DNA of 59,854 nt from SCGC-AG-212-J23 sp036406675 (GTDB taxonomy: Bacteria; Pseudomonadota; Gammaproteobacteria; Burkholderiales; SG8-39): positions 1 to 59,854 of the forward strand of contig DASXAO010000030.1 in assembly GCA_036406675.1 (NCBI GenBank). The letters are read 5' to 3'. Shown one piece after another: positions 8,391 to 17,237 of this stretch (position 1 is its first letter; each line of letters starts with the position of its first letter). The notes under the pieces are model-generated. The model had not been told where the DNA came from and did not search any database. It saw only the letters and a list, made by a program, of their open reading frames with translations. The position numbers were made by a program, and so were the translations under genes.

Positions 8391-9341
8391 TCAATCCATC
8401 TTAAGCCCAATTTCTTTCACGATCTTCGCGTAGCGGGCGGTGTCGGCGCGCACCAGCGCGGCAAATTCGGCCGGCGAGGCGGAGACCGTGCCGTCGGCGC
8501 CGATGCCTTCGAGCTTCGCCTTGACGTCGGGCGTCTGCATGGCTTTGACGAGGTCGGCGTGAAGCCGGTTCACGATCGCGGGCGGCGTGCCGCCCGGCGC
8601 GAAGACGCCGTACCAGGTCGTCACCTGGTAGCCCGGGAGCCCTGCCTCCTGCGCCGTCGGCACGTCGGGGAACGCCGGCAGCCGCGCGGCGCTCGACGTG
8701 GCGAGCGCGCGCAGCTTGCCGGAGCGCACGTGCGGCGCCGACGCCGGCATGGTGTCGAAAGCGACCAGGTGCTGGCCGCCAAGGAGATCCTGCATCGACT
8801 GGCCCGAGCCTTTGTAGGGCACGTGCACCAGCTTCACGCCGGTGAGGCTGCTGAAGATCTCGCCCGCGAGATGCGGCATGCTGCCGTTGCCCGCGGACGG
8901 AAAGGTCAGGCCTGGTTTCGTCTTCAGATACGAAATCAATTCATTCAAAGAGGAGACTTTGAGAGCCGGGTGAACCGTCACGAAGTGAGGAACGGCAGCG
9001 GCGATGCCGATCGGCGCGAAGTCCTTGATCACGTCGTACGAGAGATTGCTGAAGAGCGACGGCGCGATCGCGTTCACCGAGACGTGGCCCATCATGATCG
9101 TGTAGCCGTCGGGCGCGGATTTCGCGACCTGACCGGCCGCCATGGTGCCGGTCGCGCCCGGGCGGTTCTCGATCACCACGCTCTGCCCCAGGAGCTCCGA
9201 ATAGCGCGGCGTGATGATGCGCGCCACTACGTCGGTCCCGCCGCCGGGCGGAAAGCCGACCACCATGCGGATCGGCTTGCCCGGATAGACCTGCGCCAGC
9301 GCGGGAAGCGCGACCAGCGCGCCAAGCAGCAGCAGTTTCAT
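8391..9341 (-). CDS. Bug-family tripartite tricarboxylate transporter receptor
   Basis: A periplasmic binding protein of about 316 residues. The start MKLLLLGALVALPALA is a signal peptide, followed by the family opening YPGKPIRMVVGFPPGGGTD and later ENRPGATGTMAA, SAPDGYTIMMG and VPYKGSGQSMQDLLGG. The ATG at 9341 follows AGGAGGA at good spacing, so the ATG seven codons upstream is not preferred. No TctA/TctB membrane partners are in the window. It diverges from a second Bug gene 56 bases away and heads the dioxygenase/FAH gene pair. Confidence 0.9.
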   Translation of the reverse strand: MKLLLLGALVALPALAQVYPGKPIRMVVGFPPGGGTDVVARIITPRYSELLGQSVVIENRPGATGTMAAGQVAKSAPDGYTIMMGHVSVNAIAPSLFSNLSYDVIKDFAPIGIAAAVPHFVTVHPALKVSSLNELISYLKTKPGLTFPSAGNGSMPHLAGEIFSSLTGVKLVHVPYKGSGQSMQDLLGGQHLVAFDTMPASAPHVRSGKLRALATSSAARLPAFPDVPTAQEAGLPGYQVTTWYGVFAPGGTPPAIVNRLHADLVKAMQTPDVKAKLEGIGADGTVSASPAEFAALVRADTARYAKIVKEIGLKMD

Positions 9342-9397
9342 GTCCTTCCTCCTCGGCGCCATTGTAGTGAGCTTTACAATCGAGCCGAGGAGGGCCC

Positions 9398-10357
9398 ATG
9401 AAGAAGGTGCTGTTGACGCTGTTCTGGCTGCCGCTGGCCGCCTTCGCGCAGACCTATCCGACCAAGCCGGTGAAGCTGCTGATCGGCTTCGCCGCCGGCG
9501 GCCCTACCGACGTCATCGGCCGCATCGTCGCGCAGGACATGAGCGCCACGCTGGGCCAGACCGTAGTGGTCGAGAACAAGCCGGGCGCGACGTCCATGAT
9601 CGCCACGCAGGAGGTGAAGCGCGCCGCGCCCGACGGCTACACGCTCTACATGACGACGCTCACGCACAGCGTCAACGCAGTCCTGTACGCCGACAAGAAG
9701 CCTTACGACCCCATCAACGACTTCACGCCCATCTCCCTGGTGTGCCACCTGCCGCTCGTCATGGTCACGAAGGGCGACTCGCCTTTCAACACCGCCGCGG
9801 ACGTCGTGAAAGCCGCCAAGGAAAAGCCCGGCGAGATCAGCTATGGCTCGTCGGGCAACGGCGGCTCCGCACATCTGGCGGGCGCTCTGGTCGAAGCTCT
9901 CACCGGAACGAAGATGCTGCACGTTCCTTTCAAGGGGAATGCCCCGGCCCTAACCGAAGTCATGGCCGGCCGCGTCAGCTTCATGTTCTATCCGATGGTC
10001 GGCATCGCCGAGCAAGTGCAGCAGAAGCGCCTCAAGGTGCTCGCCGTCAGCACCGAGAAGCGCCATCCCGACTATCCGAACGTGCCCACGATGTCGGAAA
10101 GCGGCTTCCCGGGATTCGAGCAATACACGCAAGGCCTCGGCGTGGTGGGCCCCGCCCACCTGCCCACGGCCATCGTCGGCCGGCTGAACGAAGCAATCCG
10201 CGCATCGCTCGCCAAGCGGGAGACCCGGGACAAGCTCAACAAGCTCGGCGCCATCACCGAGGGCGGCAGCACGCCCGCCGAGTTCCGCACCTTTCTGGCG
10301 AAAGACCTCGAGCGCTGGGAGCGCGTGATCAAGGCGGCCGGCGTGAAGCCGGAATAA
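9398..10357 (+). CDS. Bug-family tripartite tricarboxylate transporter receptor
   Basis: A 319-residue exported binding protein with signal peptide MKKVLLTLFWLPLAAFA. The canonical Bug segments are TYPTKPVKLLIGFAAGGPTD, ENKPGATSM, APDGYTLYM and VPFKGNAPALTEVMAG. GAGGAGG precedes the ATG. The ligand is probably a carboxylate, as is usual for the family. It diverges from the other Bug gene and ends just before a convergent cytochrome gene. Confidence 0.9.
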   Translation: MKKVLLTLFWLPLAAFAQTYPTKPVKLLIGFAAGGPTDVIGRIVAQDMSATLGQTVVVENKPGATSMIATQEVKRAAPDGYTLYMTTLTHSVNAVLYADKKPYDPINDFTPISLVCHLPLVMVTKGDSPFNTAADVVKAAKEKPGEISYGSSGNGGSAHLAGALVEALTGTKMLHVPFKGNAPALTEVMAGRVSFMFYPMVGIAEQVQQKRLKVLAVSTEKRHPDYPNVPTMSESGFPGFEQYTQGLGVVGPAHLPTAIVGRLNEAIRASLAKRETRDKLNKLGAITEGGSTPAEFRTFLAKDLERWERVIKAAGVKPE

Positions 10358-10369
10358 GCCCAGTAGACG

Positions 10370-11329
10370 TCAGCGAGGTCGCGATGCCAAGTACGCGGCG
10401 ATCGACGCCATGTCGTCGACGGTCAGATTTGCCACCGTGGCTTTCATGAGCTGCGCGGACGTGCCAGCGCGTGCGCCGCTCTGGATGTCATAGAGCTGGC
10501 GCACGACGTAGCTGGGCGAACGACCCGCGATCGAGGGCACGTTGCCGAGGCCTTTCAAGTCCTGGCCATGGCAAATCGCGCACCGCAGTGTCTTCCCCGC
10601 GCCACCGCTGCTGACCAGGTCCGCGCCTCGTGCAACGCTCCCCTCAGGCACATAGGCGATGAACTGCGATCTCGGGTCGCGGTTCTCGAACTGTTCGACA
10701 TCCTCGGGCACCTCGATGACGCGCTGACCGATCGGCTCCTTCTCGCCGGCATTCGAAGCCGCCAGGAACCATCCCGCGACGGTCGTCTTCGGTACGGTTG
10801 CGGTTTCGACGACCCGGACGTTCGATCTTGGCTTCAGCGCGGAAAAATAGGTGGCGGCCGCCTGCACCTCGGCGTCCGTGATGTCCTTGGACAGCGAGAT
10901 CATCAAGTCGATGTTTCTTTTCTGCACCGAGGTCTTCCTGGCGCCGCTCTTGTAGTCGGCCATTTGCTGGACGATGTAAGCGGCCGGGAGGCCGGCAAGG
11001 CTGGCGTTTTCGGGTCCACCCGTCCCTTCTGCGCGGTGACAGAAACCACAAGCGAATACGTTGGGCTTCCTGCCCTCAGCAACGACCGATGGCAACGGCG
11101 GATGGTCTCCGGGATGCCAGACCGGCGAGATGAAGCGATCGCGCAGTTGGGTCACCGAATACGTGGCGCTGCTGGCGGGCACGTGCCTCGCGATGCCGTC
11201 TTCGGCGCGGGGTTTGAAATCCGGCGGGTTCACGGGGTACGCCCACGCCGGCGGGCCCTCGGCACCGAATGCCGTTGAGGAAAAGGCACACGCCACCGAA
11301 ACTGCGACAGTCGAAGCTAGCTTCCCCAT
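10370..11329 (-). CDS. Diheme c-type cytochrome
   Basis: A 319-residue periplasmic protein with a signal peptide (cut near AFGA) and two CxxCH heme sites, CGFCH at 94-98 and CAICH at about 250-254. The two halves are each class I cytochrome-like, and each is followed by a motif of the AYIVQQMADYKSGAR / SYVVRQLYDIQSGAR type, which marks a duplicated domain as in cytochrome c4-like electron carriers. No oxidase or dehydrogenase partner is adjacent, so the electron donor and acceptor are unknown. Confidence 0.88.
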   Translation of the reverse strand: MGKLASTVAVSVACAFSSTAFGAEGPPAWAYPVNPPDFKPRAEDGIARHVPASSATYSVTQLRDRFISPVWHPGDHPPLPSVVAEGRKPNVFACGFCHRAEGTGGPENASLAGLPAAYIVQQMADYKSGARKTSVQKRNIDLMISLSKDITDAEVQAAATYFSALKPRSNVRVVETATVPKTTVAGWFLAASNAGEKEPIGQRVIEVPEDVEQFENRDPRSQFIAYVPEGSVARGADLVSSGGAGKTLRCAICHGQDLKGLGNVPSIAGRSPSYVVRQLYDIQSGARAGTSAQLMKATVANLTVDDMASIAAYLASRPR

Positions 11330-11356
11330 GTCGCCTCCCTTCGTTGGGAGCCTAGC

Positions 11357-11965
11357 TCAGGAGGCAGTGCAGCGGTAGACGGCGAGGGAGCCGAGGACGT
11401 TCGGAAGCATGGTGACGGGCTTGCCGTCGTGCATCACCAGCTTCTCGCGGATGCGGATGCCGATGCGGCGGCAGAGGTCCTCGAAGTCGGTGATGGTGCA
11501 GTGGTGGACGTTGGGGGTCTCGTACCACTCGTAGGGAAGGGACTTCGATACGGGCATGTGGCCGAGGACGACCTGAAGGCGCGCGTACCAGTGGCCGAAG
11601 TTCGGGAAGCTGACGATCGCCTCGGCGCCCACGCGCAGCATTTCGCGAAGGATCCCTTCGGTGTGGTGCACCGCCTGGAGGGTCTGCGACAGGATGACGT
11701 ACTCGAAGGACTGGTCGGCGAAGAGCGAGAGGCCGCTCTCGAGGTCGACCTGGAGCACGTTGACGTCGTTCGCCACGCAGGCGAGCACGCTGTCGTCGTC
11801 GATCTCGACGCCGTAGCCCGGCGCCTTGTTCGCCTCCCAGAGGTAGCGCAGGAGCGAGCCGTCGCCGCAGCCGAGGTCGAGCACGCGCGAGCCCGACTTG
11901 ACCCAGTGCGCGATCGCGCCGAAGTCCGGACGGGCGGCAAGCAAGGCCTGTTCGGCGGAAGTCAC
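11357..11965 (-). CDS. metW: Methionine biosynthesis protein MetW
   Basis: A 202-residue Rossmann methyltransferase-like protein with the SAM-site motif RVLDLGCGDGSLL. It carries family segments such as QTLQAVHHTEGILREMLRV, ending in LPNVLGSLAVYRC. The GTG at 11965 overlaps the metX stop (GTGA), a coupling conserved in many proteobacteria. MetW is needed with MetX for homoserine acylation in several species, where it helps the acyltransferase rather than acting as a known methyltransferase. Confidence 0.93.
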   Translation of the reverse strand: MTSAEQALLAARPDFGAIAHWVKSGSRVLDLGCGDGSLLRYLWEANKAPGYGVEIDDDSVLACVANDVNVLQVDLESGLSLFADQSFEYVILSQTLQAVHHTEGILREMLRVGAEAIVSFPNFGHWYARLQVVLGHMPVSKSLPYEWYETPNVHHCTITDFEDLCRRIGIRIREKLVMHDGKPVTMLPNVLGSLAVYRCTAS

Positions 11966-13098
11966 AGGTCGATGTTGGCGAAGTAGGCGCGCAGCGCGCC
12001 GTGGTAGCGCGGGTCCTCGAGGAGGAACGCGTCGTGGCCCCCGGGAGCGTCGATCTCGAGGTACGAGACGATGCGCCGGTTGTCGAGGAGCGCGCGCACG
12101 ATCTCGCGCGAGCGCGGCGGCGGAAAGCGCCAGTCGGAGTTGAACGACACCACCAGAAAGGCGGCCTTGGCGCGCGCCAGCGCGGCGGAAAGATTGCCGC
12201 CGAAATCGCCCGCGGGATCGAAGTAATCGAGCGCCTTGGTGATGCGCAGGTACGTGTTGGCGTCGAAGTAGCTCGAGAACTTGTCGCCCTGGTAGCGCAG
12301 ATAGGACTCGATCTCGAAATCGATGTCGAAATCGAAGCCCAGGCTCGCCCGGCGCAGCACGCGGCCGAACTTCTCGGACATCGCCTCGCCCGAGAGGTAG
12401 GTGATGTGGCCGATCATGCGCGCGATCCGCAGCCCGCGCGTCGGCACCACGCCTTTCTCGTAATAGTGGCCGCCGTGGAAGTCCGGGTCGGTCATGATCG
12501 CCTGGCGCGCGACTTCGTTGAAGGCGATGTTCTGCGGCGTGAGGCGCGGCGCGGCCGCGATGACGAGCGAGTGGCGGATGCGGTCGGGATAGGACAGCGT
12601 CCATTGCAGCGCCTGCATCGCGCCGAGCGAGCCGCCGATCACCGCGGCGAAGCGCTCGATGCCGAGGCGGTCGGCGAGGCGCGCCTGCGCCTCGACCCAG
12701 TCTTCGACCGTCACCACCGGGAAGTCGGCGCCCCAGGGCTTGCCCGTGGCCGGATTGATCGAGGCGGGACCGGTCGAGCCGAAGCAGCTCCCCAGGTAGT
12801 TGGAGCCGACCACGAAGAAGCGCTGCGTGTCGAGCGGCTTCCCGGGTCCGACCAGGTTGTCCCACCAGCCGACATTGCTTCTTTCATCCGAATAGAACCC
12901 TGCCACGTGGTGCGAGGCATTCAGCGCGTGGCACACCAGTACCGCGTTGGAGCGTTCGGCGTTAAGCGTGCCGTAGGTCTCGTAAGCGATATCGTAGGAG
13001 GGCAGCTCGGCCCCGCCGCGCAGGCGGATCGGCGCGTCGAAATGCGCCTTCTGCGCGAAGACCTGGCCTACCGAGGATGGATCGTGCGGAGCGTTCAT
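11962..13098 (-). CDS. metX: Homoserine O-acyltransferase MetX
   Basis: A 378-residue alpha/beta hydrolase-fold enzyme that acylates L-homoserine, the first committed step of methionine synthesis. The nucleophile elbow GGSLGAMQ places Ser157. Asp322 (SFNSDWRFPP) and His355 (GGHDAF) complete the triad. The acyl donor may be succinyl-CoA, since MetX with a MetW partner is often a succinyltransferase, but this is inference. The ATG is preceded by AAAGGGA, which lies at the 3' end of a predicted SAM-II-type riboswitch. Confidence 0.94.
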   Translation of the reverse strand: MNAPHDPSSVGQVFAQKAHFDAPIRLRGGAELPSYDIAYETYGTLNAERSNAVLVCHALNASHHVAGFYSDERSNVGWWDNLVGPGKPLDTQRFFVVGSNYLGSCFGSTGPASINPATGKPWGADFPVVTVEDWVEAQARLADRLGIERFAAVIGGSLGAMQALQWTLSYPDRIRHSLVIAAAPRLTPQNIAFNEVARQAIMTDPDFHGGHYYEKGVVPTRGLRIARMIGHITYLSGEAMSEKFGRVLRRASLGFDFDIDFEIESYLRYQGDKFSSYFDANTYLRITKALDYFDPAGDFGGNLSAALARAKAAFLVVSFNSDWRFPPPRSREIVRALLDNRRIVSYLEIDAPGGHDAFLLEDPRYHGALRAYFANIDL

Positions 13099-13099
13099 G

Positions 13100-13150
13100 T
13101 CCCTTTAGCGGAATTTGTTGTGCGCCCGCAAGCTGACGCAAATCGGCGCA
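13100..13150 (-). promoter_or_regulatory. SAM-II-like riboswitch upstream of metX
   Basis: On the minus strand a six-base stem TGCGCC / GGCGCA encloses a loop starting GATTTGCG. It is followed by ACAACAAATTCCGCTAAAGG directly before the metX ATG. The layout (short P1, GATTT in the loop, a 3' GCTAAAGGG segment carrying the ribosome-binding site) matches the SAM-II H-type pseudoknot known upstream of metX/metA. SAM binding would hide the Shine-Dalgarno sequence and lower MetX synthesis. The promoter start point predicted here falls just before the aptamer. Confidence 0.78.
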
Positions 13151-13160
13151 ATGCCGCGCG

Positions 13161-13189
13161 AAGTTACCCGGAGGTCACGGGAGTGTCAA
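13161..13189 (-). promoter_or_regulatory. Sigma-70 promoter for metX-metW
   Basis: The minus strand shows TTGACA (13189-13184), a 17-base spacer, then TAACTT (13166-13161). This is a perfect -35 and a fair -10. The expected start is near 13154, a few bases before the SAM-II-like aptamer. Confidence 0.75.
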
Positions 13190-13222
13190 GAAACGGCCGG
13201 TTTTAGAGAATAATCTGCCTTC

Positions 13223-14248
13223 ATGGATACGGATACCCGACCCGTCATTGGGCTGATGCTCGGCGACGTGACCGGCATCGGCGCCGAGATTGCGGCCAAG
13301 ATGCTGGCGACCCAGGACGTGAAGGCACGCGCCCGGATGGTGCTGGTGGGAGACGCGCGCCACGTGGAGCTCGGTTGTAAACAAGCGGGCACCGAGATCC
13401 CGTTTTATCGAGTGTCTTCCGTAGAAGCTGTTGACTGGTCCAGCTCCGGCTATCCGCTGCTCGATCTCGGCAACCTCGACCCCGCGCGCTTTCCGCGCGG
13501 CGAGGTCTCGCCCGAGGCCGGGCGGGTCGCCGGCGAGACGCTGAAGGCGATGACCGAGCTCGCGCTCGCGGGTGAGCTCGACGCGGTGTGCTTCGCGCCG
13601 CTCAACAAGGCCGCGCTCCACCGCGGCGGCTGGAACTATCACGACGAGCACCAGATGTTCGCGGACTGGACGCGGCACAGCGGCTACTACAGCGAGATGA
13701 ACGTGATCCCGGAGTTCTCGACCTTCCGCGTCACCTCGCACGTGAGCCTGCGCAAGGCGCTCGACCTGGTCACGCCCGAGCGGGTCGAGGCGGCGATCCG
13801 CCTCGCGGACCGCACCATGCGCTCGACCGGCCTCCAGGCGCCGCGCATCGGGGTCGCGGCGCTCAATCCGCACGGGGGCGAAAACGGCCTCTTCGGCGAC
13901 GAGGAGATCCGGATCATCCGTCCCGCCGTGGAGCGCGTGCGCGCGTCCGGCGTCGATTGCACGGGCCCGCTCCCCTCCGACACCATCTTTCTCCGCGCGC
14001 GCTCTGGACTCTTCGACGCCGTGGTCATGATGTACCACGACCAAGGGCAGATCGCGACCAAGCTGCTCGGCTTCCAGAAGGGCGTCACGGTCAGCGCGGG
14101 AATGAAAACCGTCTACGCCACGCCGGCGCACGGCACCGCGTTCGACATCGTCGGCCAGGGCCGCGCCGACCCGGGCGCCATGACGGCGGCTTTCGGCATG
14201 GCCGTGAAGCTCGGCGCCGCCAAGAGTAAGGCAACGAAAGCAGAGTAG
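13223..14248 (+). CDS. PdxA-family 4-hydroxythreonine-4-phosphate dehydrogenase-like protein
   Basis: A 341-residue NAD-dependent dehydrogenase/decarboxylase fold. Typical PdxA features are GLMLGDVTGIGAEI at the N terminus, metal-binding His residues in HDEHQMFADW, MMYHDQGQIATKLLGF, and the tail HGTAFDIVGQGRADPGAM. The P-loop-like GDPAGIGPEI of true PdxA is changed to GDVTGIGAEI, and there is no pdxJ or ksgA neighbour. It may therefore be a PdxA2-type enzyme acting on 4-phospho-threonate/erythronate or a similar acid rather than the vitamin B6 enzyme. Confidence 0.82.
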   Translation: MDTDTRPVIGLMLGDVTGIGAEIAAKMLATQDVKARARMVLVGDARHVELGCKQAGTEIPFYRVSSVEAVDWSSSGYPLLDLGNLDPARFPRGEVSPEAGRVAGETLKAMTELALAGELDAVCFAPLNKAALHRGGWNYHDEHQMFADWTRHSGYYSEMNVIPEFSTFRVTSHVSLRKALDLVTPERVEAAIRLADRTMRSTGLQAPRIGVAALNPHGGENGLFGDEEIRIIRPAVERVRASGVDCTGPLPSDTIFLRARSGLFDAVVMMYHDQGQIATKLLGFQKGVTVSAGMKTVYATPAHGTAFDIVGQGRADPGAMTAAFGMAVKLGAAKSKATKAE

Positions 14249-14251
14249 GCG

Positions 14252-15451
14252 TCAGTCTGCCGCGCGCGCGGCGCCGCTTCGAATGAGGGATTCGATTTCT
14301 TTTTCCCCCATTCCCGCCTCTTGCAGGACTTCCCGGGTGTGCTCCCCCAGCCGCGGCGCGTGCCGGCGGTATTCCGGCTGCGACTCCGACCATTCGGAGG
14401 GAACCGCGAGGGTGCGGATGCTCCCCTCGCTCGGGTGCTCCCGCACGCTGAAGTATCCGATCGCGGCGAGGTGCGGGTCGGCGAGGATGTCCTCGATGGT
14501 GTTCATGCGCTGCACCGGGATGTCGGCGCGCTCGAGCGCCTCGACCCACTCGGCCGTGGTGCGCTTCTTCAGCTCTTCCGCGACCATGGTGTAGGCGCGC
14601 TGGTAGTTCTGGCTGCGCGCCTGCTGCGTGGCGAACTCGGGAAGCGAGAGCATCTCGGGACGGCCGATCACGTCGAAGAACGCCTTCCACTGCTTGTCGT
14701 TGTAGATCAGCGTGCAGATGTAGCCGTCGCTCGTCTGGTACGGGCGCCGGTCGGGCGCGAGGATGCGCGCATAGCCGGCGTCGCCGTGCCGCGGCTCGAA
14801 GGCGTAGCCGCCGAGATGGTCGCCGAGCACGATCTGCAGCAGGTGCTCGAACATCGGGATGTCGATGCGCTGCCCCTTGCCGGTTTTTTCGCGGTGATAG
14901 AGCGCCGCGCTCACGGCGCTCGCCACCTGCTGGCCGACGGAGCGGTCGGCGACGATCATCGGCGCGTAGCGCGGCTCGGCGGCGCCCTGCCGCTGCAGCA
15001 GGTAGGGCAGGCCCGACGCGCCCTGGATGAGGTCGTCGTACGCCGCCTTGGCCGCGTACGGGCCGCGCTGGCTGTAGCCGAAGCAGCCGGCGTAGACGAT
15101 GCGCGGGTTCACTTCCGTCACGTCGTCGTAGGAAAGCCGCAGCCGCGCCATCGCCTGGGGGCGGATGTTGTAGACGAGCACGTCGCACTTCGCCGCGAGC
15201 GCGAGGCACGCGTCGCGCGCGGCGGGCTTCTTGAGATCGAGGACGATCGAGCGCTTGTTGCGGTTGACTCCCATGTAGATCGTGCCCATGCCCGGATGGC
15301 GGAACGGCCAGGCGTAGCGCATCACGTCGCCCTCGGGCGGCTCGACCTTGATCACGTCCGCGCCGAAGTCGCCGAGGATCTGGGTGGCATACGGGCCCAT
15401 CACCACGGTGGTGAGGTCCAGGACGCGGACGCCGTGGAGTGGGCCGCTCAT
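14252..15451 (-). CDS. CaiB/BaiF class III CoA-transferase
   Basis: A 399-residue enzyme of the formyl-CoA transferase family. The start LHGVRVLDLTTVVMGPYATQ and the segments GADVIKVEPPEGD, NRNKRSIVLDLK and FGYSQRGPYAAKAAYDD are diagnostic. The catalytic Asp is expected in AYDDLIQ. It moves CoA between carboxylic acids, substrate unknown. The gene is convergent with the PdxA-type gene with only three bases between stops. A family B repeat lies directly upstream. Confidence 0.9.
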   Translation of the reverse strand: MSGPLHGVRVLDLTTVVMGPYATQILGDFGADVIKVEPPEGDVMRYAWPFRHPGMGTIYMGVNRNKRSIVLDLKKPAARDACLALAAKCDVLVYNIRPQAMARLRLSYDDVTEVNPRIVYAGCFGYSQRGPYAAKAAYDDLIQGASGLPYLLQRQGAAEPRYAPMIVADRSVGQQVASAVSAALYHREKTGKGQRIDIPMFEHLLQIVLGDHLGGYAFEPRHGDAGYARILAPDRRPYQTSDGYICTLIYNDKQWKAFFDVIGRPEMLSLPEFATQQARSQNYQRAYTMVAEELKKRTTAEWVEALERADIPVQRMNTIEDILADPHLAAIGYFSVREHPSEGSIRTLAVPSEWSESQPEYRRHAPRLGEHTREVLQEAGMGEKEIESLIRSGAARAAD

Positions 15452-15466
15452 ATCGATGCAAGAACC

Positions 15467-15491
15467 AAAATCAGGGACGGACCACGTTTTT
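15467..15491. repeat. Short interspersed repeat, family B
   Basis: The core CAGGGACGGACCACGTTTT with an A-run before and a T-run after. It lies in the 55-base gap between the CoA-transferase and ptsI genes. The same core recurs at 59387-59410 and, inverted, at 59763-59785. Confidence 0.8.
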
Positions 15492-15506
15492 CGGGTTTGT
15501 GCATCC

Positions 15507-17237
15507 TCAAGCGTTCAGGCGAGCGAGAAGCTCCTTGGTTTTCGCCGGGTCGCTCGCGCGCAGCACGCGCTGCGCGAGCGCCTGCACCTCGGAGAGGTTG
15601 GTGCGCAGGATCCGCTCCTTGATGAGCAGGAGCTGCGAGGGGTGCATCGAGAAGTTGCGCAGCCCGAGGCCGAGGAGCAGCCGGGTGAGCTGGAGGTCGC
15701 CCGCCATTTCGCCGCACACCGCGACCGGCACGCCGCCGCGCGTGGCGGTCTGGATCGTGCCGGCGACGAGCGTAAGCACCGCCGGGTGCAGCGGGTCGTA
15801 GAGGTGCGCCACCGCGTCGTCGGTGCGGTCGATGGCGAGCGTGTACTGGATGAGGTCGTTGGTGCCGATCGAGAGGAAGTTGAGGCGCCGCATGAAAATC
15901 GGCAGGGCGAGCGCCGCCGCGGGGATCTCGATCATGCCGCCGATCTCGATCTCGCGGTCGTAGGCGGCGCCGCGCTCGTCGAGCTGCTGCTTGGCCTGGC
16001 GGATGAGCGCGAGGGTCTGCTCGATCTCGTGCACGTGCGCGAGCATCGGCAGCAGGATCCTCACTTTGCCGTAGTGCGAGGCGCGCAGGATGGCGCGCAG
16101 CTGCGTGAGGAACATCTGGGGCTCGGCGAGGCAGAAGCGGATCGCGCGCAGGCCCATCGCCGGATTGGGCATGTTCTGGGTCAGCCCGTCGCTGTTCAGC
16201 GCCTTGTCGGCGCCGAGGTCCAGGGTGCGCAGCACCACCGGCCGCCCGCCCATCGCCTGCGCCACGTTGCGATAGGCCTCGAACTGCTCGTCCTCGCTCG
16301 GCAGCTCCTTGCGGTTGAGGAACATGAACTCGCTGCGGAAGAGGCCGACGCCCTCGGCGCCCGCCTCGAGCACTTCGGGCATGTCGTCGGGCAGCTCGAT
16401 GTTGGCATAGAGCTCGACCGGCGTGCCGTCGAGCGTCGCGGCCTTCTTGGATTTCAGCCGCTTCAGCTTCTCGCGCTCGAGGTCGAGCTGCGACTGGCGC
16501 AGCCTGAACTCGGCGAGCACCACGGGGTCGGGGTTGACGATCACCACCCCCATGACGCCATCGACGACGATGAGCTCGCGCTCGCTGATGGTCTGGAAGG
16601 CGTGGTGCGTGCCGACGATCGCCGGGATGCCCAGGCTGCGCGCGACGATCGCGGTGTGCGAGGTGACGCCGCCGACGTCGGTGATGAAGCCGCCGAAGTG
16701 GTGGCGCTTGAAGAGGATCATGTCGGCGGGCGAGAGGTCGTGCGCCACCACGATCAGCTCGTGCTCCTCGGTCAGCGACGGCTCCGCTAGCGTCTGCGCG
16801 CCCATCAGCGCCTTCAGCACCCGCTCGACCGCCTGCTGCACGTCGGCCTTGCGCTCGCGCAGGTAGGCGTCGTCGATCTCGTCGAAGCGGTCGGTGAGCT
16901 TTTCCATCTGCTGCACCAGCGCCCATTCGGCGTTGGCGCGGCGCTCTCGGATCACCTGCTTGGGCGCCTGGGACAGCGCCGAGTCGTCGAGGATCATGCG
17001 GTGCAGGTCGAGGAAGGCCGAGAACTCGTGCGGCGCATCCGAAGGGATGTGGGTGCGCAGCGTCGCGAGCTCGTCGCGCGCCTTGTGCAGCGCGGCCTCG
17101 AAGCGGCGCACCTCGTTTTCCACCGCCTCGGCGGGGATCTCGTAGTGCACGACCTCGAGGCGCGCGGTGGTGACGAGGTGCGCGTAGCCGATGGTGATGC
17201 CGCCGGATACGGCGTGGCCGTGCAGGACGAAGTTCAT
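15507..17237 (-). CDS. ptsI: PTS enzyme I (phosphoenolpyruvate-protein phosphotransferase)
   Basis: A 576-residue cytoplasmic kinase that takes phosphate from PEP and passes it to HPr. The phosphorylated His is in GGVTSHTAIVARSLGIPAIVG (His194). The C-terminal barrel carries the PEP-binding stretch FLSIGTNDLIQYTLAIDR and the active Cys in VAVCGEMAGD. It overlaps ptsH by four bases. It is the terminal gene of a gshB-EIIA-HPr-EI set and, with no EIIB/EIIC in the window, probably serves regulation more than sugar uptake. Confidence 0.96.
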   Translation of the reverse strand: MNFVLHGHAVSGGITIGYAHLVTTARLEVVHYEIPAEAVENEVRRFEAALHKARDELATLRTHIPSDAPHEFSAFLDLHRMILDDSALSQAPKQVIRERRANAEWALVQQMEKLTDRFDEIDDAYLRERKADVQQAVERVLKALMGAQTLAEPSLTEEHELIVVAHDLSPADMILFKRHHFGGFITDVGGVTSHTAIVARSLGIPAIVGTHHAFQTISERELIVVDGVMGVVIVNPDPVVLAEFRLRQSQLDLEREKLKRLKSKKAATLDGTPVELYANIELPDDMPEVLEAGAEGVGLFRSEFMFLNRKELPSEDEQFEAYRNVAQAMGGRPVVLRTLDLGADKALNSDGLTQNMPNPAMGLRAIRFCLAEPQMFLTQLRAILRASHYGKVRILLPMLAHVHEIEQTLALIRQAKQQLDERGAAYDREIEIGGMIEIPAAALALPIFMRRLNFLSIGTNDLIQYTLAIDRTDDAVAHLYDPLHPAVLTLVAGTIQTATRGGVPVAVCGEMAGDLQLTRLLLGLGLRNFSMHPSQLLLIKERILRTNLSEVQALAQRVLRASDPAKTKELLARLNA

